From NCBI GenBank assembly GCA_002431905.1, contig DJER01000007.1, positions 1 through 64,000 on the forward strand: DNA of 64,000 bases, read 5' to 3'. The stretch is from Christensenella sp. UBA5893 (GTDB lineage Bacteria; Bacillota; Clostridia; Christensenellales; UBA1242). The stretch's first letter is position 1. Each line of letters starts with the position of its first letter. The position numbers and the translations under genes are program-made. Below are positions 33,501 to 41,288 of this stretch, in pieces. The notes under the pieces were generated by a model, which worked only from the letters and a program-made list of their open reading frames with translations, ran no database searches and had not been told where the DNA came from.

Positions 33501-34959
33501 TGTTTTCTTCTTCGTTTGTTTCAATTGAAATTTTTGTTGTTGATTTTGTAATTTCAAAAACAAACCATTGGCTTCTTAATTTTTCGGTTGAATCATTTGA
33601 AATATTTGAAGGTGTACAAACTTCATCAGCACCAATAATTGTTGGGGTATACTTGTAGACAACATTAACAAGATATATTCCTGCCTTTGTTAATGGGGAA
33701 TTGTCATATTCAACTCTTGAATTGTTGGCAATTGAATAAGTGTTTGTGTCTTTGTCAAGATCAAGCATATAGTAAGCACTTTGTGTGTCAACTATGTCAG
33801 AATTATCATTGTTGAATATTTCAACATTATACTTAAATTGAACAGGTGATTGATTTGTTTCTTGAATTGTAATTTCGTTGTTGTTTAATTTTGTAAGAAT
33901 GTTTTGAATGTTATCGTCTTGTGTGTCGTTTAAAGTTGCATTAAATTTTGAAAATAGGTAAGAGATATCTGTTACTTCTTCTTGAATTGCACCATTGTTA
34001 TCAATATTTTTAAACTCTTTTAAAAGGCTTGTTTCAATGTCTGAATAATAAAGTTGATATCCAAATATTTCCAAAAGGTCAATATGTTTTGTATTTGCAT
34101 TTTGAGATGATTTTTCAATAGTTTCAACTGTGCTGCCATATGTGTAAATAAAATTGTAAGAGATTGTGTATGTCCCCAAATCATTAAATGTTACATAAAG
34201 GAAATCATTTTCTGGACTTGTGTAAAAATAAACTATATTATTGTCTGTTTGAATATTTGTTCCATCAAACCAAATTCTTTGAGTTGTTGCATTCTTTTGG
34301 AAAGTTTTGGTTATTGTCAAATTTATATTTTTGTAATTAACTGCAAGTTTTGGCAAAACTTTTGAGTCATAGTTAAATTGAAAAATATTGTCATATGGCA
34401 TAACAAGTGATTTGTCAACTTTGTGACAGTTGTCGTAAATGGCATTGACAGTTGTTCCACTATAGTAATCACTATTTTTTAAAGCATAGAATGAATAGGT
34501 TATTGTTTTGTTTGATGACTCGCCATTTTCACTTACAATATAATTGATTCTTATTTCGTATTTCCCATAAGGTGCAGTTTTGTCGGCATCGTTAAAGGTT
34601 AGTGATAAAGTAAGTTTTTTCATCCCGTCATGTGAGTAGTCAATTGAGTACTTGCTTGTGATATCCGAGTTTATACTTTGACCATTATAAGTTATGTACG
34701 GATTGATAAAATCAATTTCTTTTGTTGAAGATGATGACATCACTGCTTTAATTGTGTCACTTGGTGTTATGTACGCAACTGCTCCGTCTTGAATAATTGT
34801 TCCCGGATCGGTTGATGATGTGTACTGTTTTACTGTGAATATATCTGAAAAATCTTCAGCATAAGCATTGCCACTAAAATTAAGGCAAAATATACTGCAA
34901 AAACATAAAGTTATTGCAAGAAAAATAAATGTTAAATATTTTTTATTTATTATTTTCAT
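27502..34959 (-). CDS. Giant (2485-residue) surface protein with Ig-like repeats
   Basis: The largest gene of the window. Signal peptide of ~34 residues ending 'GNAYA|ED'. The body is built of repeated ~100-150-residue beta-sandwich units recognisable by recurring 'K.GIYLVNVVYKY', 'SGKYVITRKYAQ', 'VGYYKVTIKQG', 'NSGIYQLVFKDMAGN', 'PGLYKIWFSAG', 'EKGTYFIQLYSESG' closing strands and 'DKTPSI', 'NKTPSIQV' linkers, as in bacterial Ig-like/cadherin-like adhesins. The C-terminus is one transmembrane helix (~2453-2476) and 'RKKMKIR', so it is membrane-anchored with the bulk outside; no LPxTG. SD GGGGTGA. Promoter TTGGAA-17-TTAATA. Neighbour of the T4SS-like genes on the same strand; a role in cell contact is inference. 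Confidence 0.85.
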   Translation of the reverse strand: MKIINKKYLTFIFLAITLCFCSIFCLNFSGNAYAEDFSDIFTVKQYTSSTDPGTIIQDGAVAYITPSDTIKAVMSSSSTKEIDFINPYITYNGQSINSDITSKYSIDYSHDGMKKLTLSLTFNDADKTAPYGKYEIRINYIVSENGESSNKTITYSFYALKNSDYYSGTTVNAIYDNCHKVDKSLVMPYDNIFQFNYDSKVLPKLAVNYKNINLTITKTFQKNATTQRIWFDGTNIQTDNNIVYFYTSPENDFLYVTFNDLGTYTISYNFIYTYGSTVETIEKSSQNANTKHIDLLEIFGYQLYYSDIETSLLKEFKNIDNNGAIQEEVTDISYLFSKFNATLNDTQDDNIQNILTKLNNNEITIQETNQSPVQFKYNVEIFNNDNSDIVDTQSAYYMLDLDKDTNTYSIANNSRVEYDNSPLTKAGIYLVNVVYKYTPTIIGADEVCTPSNISNDSTEKLRSQWFVFEITKSTTKISIETNEEENKQTLNDGSFTNKDVLIKKDEQSKSIFNAKTRLVVSTQENFAGNYIDTEITSNDGQVFSSNGNYIVTMYFGKNLNRSYSSTFTIDKEEIDNIQIFSVNIQDNNTTYLRNKQIDFMTNQSVIVSWNNKTSGSVISAQYKYFPISLNSSYSFSDDLCKKYYNKDYSILSNYEINLEDSEYTPVDYSNAQMYTQSIPSSAVLSQNGLYVFKLLDSAGNEKYFAFVVDKTPSIVLQQIDGTFVDPTELNIVSSDVDIMFGQYKVIKLKNLKQSVPFANNDSWLDKILNNTEIYNSHFKLLQINTFDDVYISVKNNAKVLMSEQENTKFIDNNILNKFSIHIPFEDGKDITFYTQDELCNNGYFTEEEYLKTHSNIFRVKLSSDASQTNLIYKTKDQKNTSLYLSSFNHVDNVSSTKNQYYIPTTANTLANSNEILTLEFLPVPESGVLEVESVEYTFTPFSPSKKVDEQNSLNYTYSYVFDNSATVNGIIYSKLDPTKTLAKQNGDKYSWEINLEYNNITGSKQTKSGKYVITRKYAQTSQLNDKLAEKKDYITRTFTFIIDRNGIITNPVVTDSSSQNMYSYVGEAIKIQVLENENDKMFFNDIYLAKIANDKNSPILQTNKLPVFVYIPVYTYGYAYTNGGTFNLEDSIAYYDTNDKLNSLISSYNLSAEIKYSYEQSSLEQSTEIYKGYSDNGDGYLKFSGITSTSGRAFTKVGYYKVTIKQGLPQYGQNEFSYIFSIESGAPDFKVTSLDGTELAKGSSGDYYTNNENVKLEWEDPVNKFRAKINKNEIYYSINGGTQVKVSSNQINTSENVNTVNISLNDIGGYKDGNSIQFFMQFEGDQKDYQEGSFKKTCTLVIDTKAPDKNLNKLVSLSGIDSSLLRTVETKYNTSTVSGLYKYYAFPVDKSQLERVFDFTSYDNGDTYSMYYRVFENNNGENTKYNNIYSQETLPSDFENSKIGFTSINDIENDLLTNDSLINKYIEIVEVDLAGNITIYTIYLTNLKASSSTTAITFTQNNRDEKQNISYDNLSSNITINAKSAFALDSVNIANFAWSIIKIGNQTFLKTPYSNNVYYDLAKYNPIDISTSEITLKKLSTLSASNQKQSITLGLVPLYDTITLTVSVLNTSLTVFHTSETSTYASQEGILIKIPSTSSVQDATIYAIEVRILEYVKEDNTYRQNALYEKRDEIYFASAGQTLVSPAGITTTYVNYLGNTYMKIVATEPKANIFYKYIILDNFGDTTEFTNIYGNEKVDKELNSSVDLVEKYEDGVKYYYSTKDIIFKYNSAKDRIILNVGSSYDTRSFDLSVDGKITEFNNSGYGQIILPQKGSNSNVYTIILKAPAKDLANSVFGSEIRFTIKKFIAVEEISQGRSYDTLNLIIYNKVPEFTLLGTSNQNLNELFNKGSMYGNAIKITFKQTNAKILCDVYLLHSDDSLEAISSGKIVNEPNTYKLVVKYTNIFTNQMYDEYFEFTISNNDFEYYKVVYTIDGINYYAQKTGNKYSYQDGNTTYEITNHYIINTKDYDIIYNTEQGYVEDGEPVLYVTNNIETYIHTIKSNNESSKLERKIAVSIIPQTNDILRNFSYYENEGTPAQLTGTEKRFVVTKEENNISGKRISWQSYYGIAENLVNVEITYGDSQTPYTPTLTTENDITSLVLSNSGIYQLVFKDMAGNVHLFETKAFYTINYLKTVIFTINDQSPINNAVYNDNVVVKIPSYTTRYYDQSAQPRLHALKNGEEYSPEKDIYQKTFTFSDPGLYKIWFSAGVTDSGKTMEINEQPIYFLIINKNESRYAFDFSEYENYYVKQILQNEVDVTEKLTNENMGTVIYKNNKPYLKNFNFSVVDALTGKGQYTVTIATGNEFNQEFTFSFWLNNKTPSIQVSIGENEETTDTIKVLFNTANLIEDVGDCVLKITGQKDLHLNSSALADNKIKSTYEIELTEKGTYFIQLYSESGKLLYSYRVVKNEPLNAVSIIVIVVACVVVVGLTLTFVLLRKKMKIR

Positions 34960-34984
34960 AGAGTCACCCCATTATTCAACAATA

Positions 34985-35013
34985 TATTAACACATTTTGT
35001 CTTTTATTTCCAA
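34985..35013 (-). promoter_or_regulatory. Promoter of giant surface protein gene
   Basis: On the - strand TTGGAA, 17-base spacer, TTAATA. Confidence 0.45.
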
Positions 35014-35103
35014 ATATATTGTGCATATTTATTAAATAAATATTAAATACATTTAATATAATAAAAAAAATAATACAATGGAAAGGCAAAAATAAAATGA
35101 AAT

Positions 35104-35142
35104 AAAAAAATATTCCCAATCAAATTATAGGAATACTTTTTA
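35104..35142 (-). terminator. Terminator of virD4-like gene
   Basis: Read on the - strand: AGTATTCC ... GGGAATATT with a 12-base loop and T7. Confidence 0.7.
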
Positions 35143-35160
35143 ATTAAATTAAATATTTTA

Positions 35161-37137
35161 TTAAAAATCAAAATCATCAAATACATTAGATTTCTTAAAC
35201 ACTTTTGCATTTCTTGCTTTTATATCATAGAATATTGCCATTTCATCAAGGTGTCTGCTTGGAGCATATTCTTCGCTCGCTTTTCTTTGGTCAAGAACAG
35301 GGTTTCTAAAGTATTGTGTCATTTGTGTTTTTATTGCAGGTTGTCCATAAATTTTTACAATGTTTACGTCAAAAGGTAATTGACCAAGTTCGTATGGTTC
35401 AATAAGTGGACGAGTGACAATTTGAGTTGAAATTGTTTTGCTAGAATCTCTGTCATTTTTCTCACTTTGGTTTATGGATGTGTTTTGAGTTTTAAGTGTA
35501 ACTTCACCACAAATCTTTGAAAATTCTTCTCTTGTCTTTTGGTCTTCTGTTCCAATAAATATTTGGATGTTGCAGTTTCCTTTGATTGTGTCGGCAACTT
35601 CTTTTGTATACTTGTTGTCAAGTTGGCTGTAAGACTGTATGGCAAGTTCAAAGAAAATTCTTCTTGAACGGGCAACCGTAATAATTGTGTCCATTTTTTC
35701 AATCTTTGGCAAGTTTGCAAATTCATCAAGCAAGAAGTATACAGGTCTTTGGAGTTGAAGGTTTGGTCTTGCGCTTGCTGTGTTAATCAAAGTTTTATAC
35801 ATTTGCGAAATGCACATTGTTGCAATTGAGTGTCTACTTTCTTTTTCGTCAGGGACTTTAATAAATAGGACTGTTGGTTTGTCAGTGAAGTCTGCAAATG
35901 AAACATCAGTTGCACTTGTACAATAACAAATACCCATATCTTGGAACACTGCAATCTTTGGTTGCAAAACACCAAGATAGCTTCGGGTGGTGTTTGGTGC
36001 ATTGTTTACAACAGTGCTTGTTAGGGCAGGGACTTTGCTTAAAACATCTCTCCCTGATGTGTATTGTTTTAATGTTTTCATCATATCGTCACCATCGACA
36101 TCACGATATGTTGCAATTTTTACAAGGTTATAGAAGTTGAATTTTTCTCTTGTCATCCCAAGTTCTGGATTTAAACTGTCTTCAAGCATTGCAAGCATAA
36201 GTCCATACAAGAAATCTTGTGCACCACGTTCCCAGCCTTGATCGGTCTTGCTCTCGACCGTAACAATTGTGCTGGCAATTTCACGAAGTTCGTTTTCTGC
36301 TTCATTAATCAAAAATTGCTTTTTTGCTTCAAGGTCTTGCATAAGAGCTTCTTTTGTTGGATATGCAATTTTTTCAAAACCATACCATGTGTCGGTGTAT
36401 TCTTTTGCAATTTCCTTATATCCGCCAACATCTTTTGGTTTTGCACCTTTGTATACTTTTACTTCATCCTCAAGGTGATGTGCTCTTTGGTACATCATAA
36501 AGGAGTTGTCCATTGGGTTCCATCTTGTTGAAGAATATGGATTCCTTAGGTCGATAACAATAATTCTATATCCTTCTTCACGAAGTTGAATTGAGTGGTT
36601 GTTGTAAAGTTCGCCCTTTGGGTCGGTGATAACCATACAAGGCTTTTCGGCACTATGAGCATAAACTCTTATTGCTGGGTCAAGAACGAATGTTGTTTTA
36701 CCTGAACCGGTTGTACCAATAATAAGAGTGTGAATAGGGTTGTACATATTAATATGCATAACACCATTTTTGTACAAACTTCTTATCATAACACCAGTCT
36801 TTTTTACCTTTGGAAGTTGCTTCCATGTTGTTGGCATAAACACTGGGTTTGTAAGCAATTCTTCTTCGCTGACAAATCTTGCTTCATAGTGTTGATTCAT
36901 TTCACTGCCACTTGCAGTTTTTCCGGTGTATCCACCTTTTTCATCTGTATAGAATCTGTTTGTTGAAACAAGGTAAGCGAGAACTGCCAAAAGTCCACAA
37001 CCCAAAATAACAAGAGTTGTTGTGCTTGTTAGCACTTCGGGGAATGTTGGATTATCTTTAATAATAAAAGAAACAACAACTCCAACAATATAGATTATTA
37101 CAAGTGCAATAAAAGAATTTTTAAATTTCTTTTTCAT
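35161..37137 (-). CDS. VirD4/TraG-type coupling ATPase
   Basis: 658 residues. Two N-terminal transmembrane helices (~8-28 and 40-60), then a RecA-like ATPase: Walker A 'LIIGTTGSGKTTFVLDP' (~residue 145), 'CMVITDPKGELYNNHS', 'NPMDNS', Walker B 'PVYFLLDEFANLPKI' (~residue 470), and 'SRRIFFELAIQSYSQLDNKY' with the TraG 'NC.IQIFIGTEDQKTREEFSKICGEVT' segment. Such coupling proteins feed DNA or protein substrates into a type IV secretion channel. Start at 37137: GGAGG precedes it, whereas the longer frame has none. Promoter TTGACA-17-TAAAAT. No relaxase is found nearby. Confidence 0.92.
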   Translation of the reverse strand: MKKKFKNSFIALVIIYIVGVVVSFIIKDNPTFPEVLTSTTTLVILGCGLLAVLAYLVSTNRFYTDEKGGYTGKTASGSEMNQHYEARFVSEEELLTNPVFMPTTWKQLPKVKKTGVMIRSLYKNGVMHINMYNPIHTLIIGTTGSGKTTFVLDPAIRVYAHSAEKPCMVITDPKGELYNNHSIQLREEGYRIIVIDLRNPYSSTRWNPMDNSFMMYQRAHHLEDEVKVYKGAKPKDVGGYKEIAKEYTDTWYGFEKIAYPTKEALMQDLEAKKQFLINEAENELREIASTIVTVESKTDQGWERGAQDFLYGLMLAMLEDSLNPELGMTREKFNFYNLVKIATYRDVDGDDMMKTLKQYTSGRDVLSKVPALTSTVVNNAPNTTRSYLGVLQPKIAVFQDMGICYCTSATDVSFADFTDKPTVLFIKVPDEKESRHSIATMCISQMYKTLINTASARPNLQLQRPVYFLLDEFANLPKIEKMDTIITVARSRRIFFELAIQSYSQLDNKYTKEVADTIKGNCNIQIFIGTEDQKTREEFSKICGEVTLKTQNTSINQSEKNDRDSSKTISTQIVTRPLIEPYELGQLPFDVNIVKIYGQPAIKTQMTQYFRNPVLDQRKASEEYAPSRHLDEMAIFYDIKARNAKVFKKSNVFDDFDF

Positions 37138-37162
37138 TTTTCCTCCAAAATATATTGATATC

Positions 37163-37191
37163 ATTTTATATTAAAAATATTACTATGTCAA
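37163..37191 (-). promoter_or_regulatory. virD4-like gene promoter
   Basis: On the - strand TTGACA, 17-base spacer, TAAAAT. The 420-base divergent region to 37557 holds this and the + strand promoter at 37452; the rest is AT-rich with no gene that I can support. Confidence 0.65.
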
Positions 37192-37451
37192 ACTATTTAA
37201 CACTTGCAAATATTTTTTATACTTGGAATATTTAATTTCTAAAAAAAATATTTCAAAAAATGTTTAGGCATAAATAAAAGATACAATTGTTGAACATAAT
37301 AGATTTGTTAAAGGTGGGTGAAAAACTAAATTTGAATATTTTAATTTGATAATGAAAGTGGAAAATATGACAAAAATCGCATAACTAATTATCTGCGAAA
37401 TAACCAATTTATAAATTTTATAAAAAAATTGAAAAAAAATTAAAAAATTGT

Positions 37452-37480
37452 TTGGCAAATACAAAAATATATGATACTAT
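37452..37480 (+). promoter_or_regulatory. Promoter of VirB2-like gene
   Basis: TTGGCA, 17-base spacer, TACTAT, then a ~70-base AT-rich leader ending in AGGAGGG. Confidence 0.6.
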
Positions 37481-37556
37481 TAAATCGTAAAATAAATTGC
37501 AAAGCGAATAATTATTTTATTTAATGCAAATAAATAATTAAATTTAGGAGGGAATT

Positions 37557-37922
37557 ATGAATTTATTTTTAACAAAGCTTACTACATATATGCTTGGATT
37601 TGGGAAGTCTGCAAAATTGGCAAAAGAATTAGATCCAAAATGGCAATGGGTAAACAACATCACAAGTGCAGTAGATTCTGTTTTGTGGCCATTACTTATT
37701 GTTGTTGGTGCTGCAGGCACAATTTATGCTGTTGTTCTTGGCGTTAATATGGCAAGAGCAGATTCAACAGAAAAACGTGAAGAAGCAAAGAAAAGACTTA
37801 TCAATGTTATTATTGGTATTGCAATCACAATTGCACTCATCTTATTCTTCAAGTTGCTCACAAGCACAATTATCCCATCACTTCTTCCAGATGTAGCTGG
37901 CGATGGCACAGAAGGTGCTTAA
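37557..37922 (+). CDS. VirB2/TrbC pilin-like membrane protein
   Basis: 121 residues. Two hydrophobic helices (~38-60 and ~83-104) separated by a short basic loop with 'NMARADSTEKREEAKKRLINVIIGIAI'. This 'ARA....KREEAKKR.IN.IIG' signature is that of small pilin-like proteins of Gram-positive and mycoplasma integrative elements (the group annotated as Mbov_0395-like). The predicted role is the subunit of a short pilus or a channel component in the membrane. A strong AGGAGGG SD fits a highly made structural protein. Divergent from the VirD4-like gene and followed by a terminator and the VirB6-like gene. Confidence 0.75.
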   Translation: MNLFLTKLTTYMLGFGKSAKLAKELDPKWQWVNNITSAVDSVLWPLLIVVGAAGTIYAVVLGVNMARADSTEKREEAKKRLINVIIGIAITIALILFFKLLTSTIIPSLLPDVAGDGTEGA

Positions 37923-37953
37923 TAGTTGATAATTTCCAATTAAATAAAAATTT

Positions 37954-37983
37954 AGGCTCGACATATGTCGGGCTTTATTTTTT
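37954..37983 (+). terminator. Intrinsic terminator
   Basis: GGCTCGAC-ATAT-GTCGGGCT stem followed by a T-rich tract; allows high VirB2-like output relative to the gene downstream. Confidence 0.8.
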
Positions 37984-38049
37984 TGAACCAAATGTTTACA
38001 TTCTAACTAAATATTTTTCTTATTAGTAATAAAAAAATAAAGAAAACTA

Positions 38050-38078
38050 TGTACAACTTCAATTTTATTTGTTATAAT
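38050..38078 (+). promoter_or_regulatory. Promoter of VirB6-like gene
   Basis: TGTACA, 17-base spacer, extended -10 TGTTATAAT. Confidence 0.55.
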
Positions 38079-38119
38079 AAATACAAATAGTAGAAAAATA
38101 TTATAGGGGAGGCAAAACA

Positions 38120-40432
38120 TTGAAATTATTATTGGATACCATAATTAGTGGTGATATATTTAGTTTCATTCCACAATGTTTGTACTATGTATGTGCATCA
38201 TGTTTGCAAGTAATTGATTTTGCTCAATTGCTTTTTAGAAAAATTATTGGACTTGATACATACTCCTACGGTGGAACTGTTGCTGTAAATCCGGTTGATT
38301 TTGGCGATGGCTCAAGTGGTGATCTTGTTTTACAGATTTTGCAAAAGATTTTCTTAAATGAAGATTTCCAAGTCCTTAAAACTGCATTTATAAGTATGAT
38401 GATTCTTGGGGCGATAATTTTGGTTATCACAAGCATCACTGCAATAATAAGAGTTGAATATAATCCAAACAAAAAAGCTGATGGCAAAAAAGATTGGGGT
38501 AAAGGTGGAATTATTTGGAATATGATAAAAGCGATAATTGCTTTCTTTGCTATTCCTGTAATGTGCTACTTTGGTGTGTTTATTGGGAATATCGCTTTGT
38601 ATGGTTTAGATCAAGCAACTGCGCCAAATAATGTTAATATCGAATCTATGGATGAGTCAGTTTTAAAATACATACAACCAAGTGTAACCACTGACGGTAC
38701 AAAAGTTGTTTCCTATGATTATTATATTTTCTGGGGGCAAAAAGCTGCATCAAAATTTACTCCAATGTCGGGTACTGCAATAAGGTTTAGTTTATATTCT
38801 GCAAACAAGGCAAGGCTTGATAGTTCATTCTATAATACTTTGATGCAAGAAGATACAGCCGAGGGTGCAACGATAAACTTTGGTATCTTTAATAAATATG
38901 ACAATGCAGACAAAGCAGCAAATGCAATTGACACAATGTTTATGTTAAATGCAAAACTAAAAAATCCACAACAAATAAACACTGAATATCAAGACAGTTC
39001 CGCATTCAAGCATAGTGGAGTGGTTGAATATTTTGATAGATATGATGTTGGTCTAGTTAGTTACTATTATAATTTGTGGTACTTTAACTGGCCTGTTGCA
39101 ATTGCTTTCATTTTTATTGCAGGAAAGGTTTTCCTTGGTTTAATTTTTGGTGTAATTGGCAGAGTTTATATGGTCTTTGGGTTATTGCTCACAAGTCCAC
39201 TTGCTGCATCAATGTGGCCAACAGATGGCGGCTCAGCAGTAGGTGCTTGTCGTAAAAAATTGATTGCAACCATCGCTGGGGCATATTCCACAATTGTTGC
39301 AATAAACCTATTTTATTTAATATATCCGGTAATAAGTTCGTTCTCATTCTTTGGTAATACAGCAAATAAAATTTTTGGCGTAGCAGATTATTTATTCCAA
39401 TTATTCTTCTTGATTGCTGGGTTACTTACAATAAAAAAATTGGATGGCGTTGTTGCAGGTTTTATCTCTGGAGAAAGTATTCTTTCTTCAGGTGAGGGTA
39501 TTCAAAAAGATGTTTTTGATACAGGAAATAAGATTTTGGGTACAGCAACAAAAGCTGCAATGGCAGGGGTTGGAGCAACGAAATTATTAGCATCGCCAAT
39601 AACAGCAGGTGTTGGTGCGGCACATAACTACAACAAGATGCGTCGTGCTAGAAATAAATTTGAAAACACAAAAGGTGGCGAAGTTGGACAAAAGGCATCA
39701 AAAAGTGATGATGATATAAATAGTGGTGTTTTGGGTTCGATGAGAAACACAGATGCCTACAAAAATGAATTTAACAAAGAATACGACGAATCAATCCATA
39801 ATCACTATGAAGATTACAAGACTTCTGGTGGAACATTAAGCGAACAAGACTGGAAGGATGTTGAAGCAGATGGCTCTGCATTAAAGGCAGAAGAAGAATG
39901 GAATAACACCGTTGATAAAAATACCTTTAAGGATGAAAGTGGACGCTTTAATGTTTCTGCATATAATAAAGCCAAAAGCGACTTTATGAAACAAAAATAT
40001 GACGAAAGCGGACTAGATAGCAAGGGCGATTACAAACATTGGATGGATGTTGCAAACAAACGAAAAGCTGAAATTAAAAATGCAACAGGAAAAGATGATA
40101 AAACTTGGAATGGCATTGTAAATGGAACATATAATTCTGCAATCAAGGAATCACAAATTGCCGCTCAAAAGGAAGTTGACAAAAAGGTTTCACAAATTCT
40201 GAAAGAAGGTAAAGGCGAAGGCGAACTTGCTGAACAATCGCTAAAACAACAAAAGGCTGCTCAAGCAGAAAGAGAACAAGCAAAACAAGAACTTATGGCT
40301 GCAGAAGATAAGTTTAGAAAACAACAAAAACAATATGAAAACAGCCCAACATACGGACAAAGATTAAAACGTAATGCAGGCAATGGCGCTGGCCTTATTG
40401 GGAAAGTGTTTACAGCAGAGCCCAAAAAATAA
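38120..40432 (+). CDS. VirB6/TrbL-like polytopic membrane protein of T4SS type
   Basis: 770 residues. TTG start with GGGGAGG ten bases upstream. The first ~460 residues contain about seven transmembrane helices, with the conserved 'KVFLGLIFGVIGRVYMVFGLLLTSPLAASMWPTDGGSAVGACRKKLIATIAGAYSTIVAINLFY' block of Gram-positive VirB6-like/Mbov_0396-like proteins. The C-terminal ~300 residues are soluble, Lys/Glu/Gln-rich and likely coiled coil ('KAAQAEREQAKQELMAAEDKFRKQQKQYEN'). Predicted inner channel of a conjugation-type system together with VirD4 and the VirB2-like pilin. VirB4, VirB1 and relaxase homologues are absent from the window. Confidence 0.78.
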   Translation: MKLLLDTIISGDIFSFIPQCLYYVCASCLQVIDFAQLLFRKIIGLDTYSYGGTVAVNPVDFGDGSSGDLVLQILQKIFLNEDFQVLKTAFISMMILGAIILVITSITAIIRVEYNPNKKADGKKDWGKGGIIWNMIKAIIAFFAIPVMCYFGVFIGNIALYGLDQATAPNNVNIESMDESVLKYIQPSVTTDGTKVVSYDYYIFWGQKAASKFTPMSGTAIRFSLYSANKARLDSSFYNTLMQEDTAEGATINFGIFNKYDNADKAANAIDTMFMLNAKLKNPQQINTEYQDSSAFKHSGVVEYFDRYDVGLVSYYYNLWYFNWPVAIAFIFIAGKVFLGLIFGVIGRVYMVFGLLLTSPLAASMWPTDGGSAVGACRKKLIATIAGAYSTIVAINLFYLIYPVISSFSFFGNTANKIFGVADYLFQLFFLIAGLLTIKKLDGVVAGFISGESILSSGEGIQKDVFDTGNKILGTATKAAMAGVGATKLLASPITAGVGAAHNYNKMRRARNKFENTKGGEVGQKASKSDDDINSGVLGSMRNTDAYKNEFNKEYDESIHNHYEDYKTSGGTLSEQDWKDVEADGSALKAEEEWNNTVDKNTFKDESGRFNVSAYNKAKSDFMKQKYDESGLDSKGDYKHWMDVANKRKAEIKNATGKDDKTWNGIVNGTYNSAIKESQIAAQKEVDKKVSQILKEGKGEGELAEQSLKQQKAAQAEREQAKQELMAAEDKFRKQQKQYENSPTYGQRLKRNAGNGAGLIGKVFTAEPKK

Positions 40433-40444
40433 TTATAAATAATA

Positions 40445-40473
40445 AAAGCAAAGTTTATTACTTTGCTTTTTTT
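40445..40473. terminator. Terminator between convergent genes
   Basis: AAAGCAAAG / CTTTGCTTT stem, seven-base loop, T7 on the + strand. Confidence 0.85.
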
Positions 40474-40481
40474 ATACATAT

Positions 40482-41183
40482 TTAATATACGCTATAGAAC
40501 AACTCATTAAGTTTGTCGTGTTGCTTTGCAAGAAGTACCAATTTTGAAGTCAAAATTTGATTTTGTTTTAATATAAGCTCGTTGTTTTTGCCTATTATGT
40601 CTTTTGATAACCTTTTGCCAATCAAAACATCACTGTTTACTGTTATTTTTGTTGGCATAAGTTTTTTTGTATCTTGCAATGGTTCTTGAACTTTCATCAT
40701 AGTAACAGTTAAATTATTCAATATGTTGTTATCTGTATGTGTTCTTTTGGGTCTAAAAGATGAAATTTTTACATTATTGCCAAGAACAAAATTGTTTGAG
40801 ATAAATATAAGTGATTTTGGGTCAACTTTCTTACTTTGGTTTGTTTCAAAATTCTCAACTTTAAACTTGTCGTCAAATTCAACATCACTAATATTTCCGT
40901 AGTTAACACCAATTGTGTCTACAACCAATTTGCCAAGTGGCGACAAAGGTTTGTCCAAAATAATCTCTGGCGATAGAAGTAATGTGTTTTTTATTGTGAC
41001 AAAATCATTTATAGCATAAATATTTTTACGTTTCAAAAAGTATTCGTTTTCTTCTTGGTCAAAAAAGTATATACCTAATATTTTTGTGTATTTGTCATCA
41101 AATGCAACATCGTGAATTGTTCCAAGGACATTTGCGTCATAAACACAAAAAACTTGTTTTCCAATTAGATTTGATAGTTTCAT
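40482..41183 (-). CDS. PRC-barrel domain protein
   Basis: 233 residues, cytoplasmic. Two PRC-barrel units: 'LIGKQVFCVYDANVLGTIHDVAFDDKYTKILGIYFF' (~residues 5-75) and 'LGKLVVDTIGVNYGNISDVEFDD' (~85-150). PRC-barrels occur in ribosome maturation factors and photosynthetic proteins; stand-alone bacterial forms such as the YlmC/YmxH type have no settled function. The C-terminal 'GKRLSKDI..NNELILKQNQILTSKLVLLAKQHDKLNELF' resembles a short helical segment often fused to PRC-barrels in Clostridia. GGAGG supports 41183; the frame upstream to 41282 lacks an SD and covers the divergent promoter. Confidence 0.75.
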   Translation of the reverse strand: MKLSNLIGKQVFCVYDANVLGTIHDVAFDDKYTKILGIYFFDQEENEYFLKRKNIYAINDFVTIKNTLLLSPEIILDKPLSPLGKLVVDTIGVNYGNISDVEFDDKFKVENFETNQSKKVDPKSLIFISNNFVLGNNVKISSFRPKRTHTDNNILNNLTVTMMKVQEPLQDTKKLMPTKITVNSDVLIGKRLSKDIIGKNNELILKQNQILTSKLVLLAKQHDKLNELFYSVY

Positions 41184-41253
41184 ATATCCTCCATAATTAT
41201 GTTTATTTTGACTTTTTGCATAATATGATACAAATTTAACTTTGATTGAATAT

Positions 41254-41282
41254 TTGCATAAATAATAAAAATGTGCTAACAT
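41254..41282 (+). promoter_or_regulatory. Leaderless promoter of SPFH-domain gene
   Basis: TTGCAT, 17-base spacer, TAACAT ending at 41282; seven bases on is the ATG at 41289. No SD. Confidence 0.6.
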
Positions 41283-41288
41283 AAAACT

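Noticed and set aside
37264..37464. 66-residue hydrophobic frame in the virD4/virB2 divergent region
   Set aside because: Arises from AT-rich sequence, lacks an SD and overlaps the + strand promoter.
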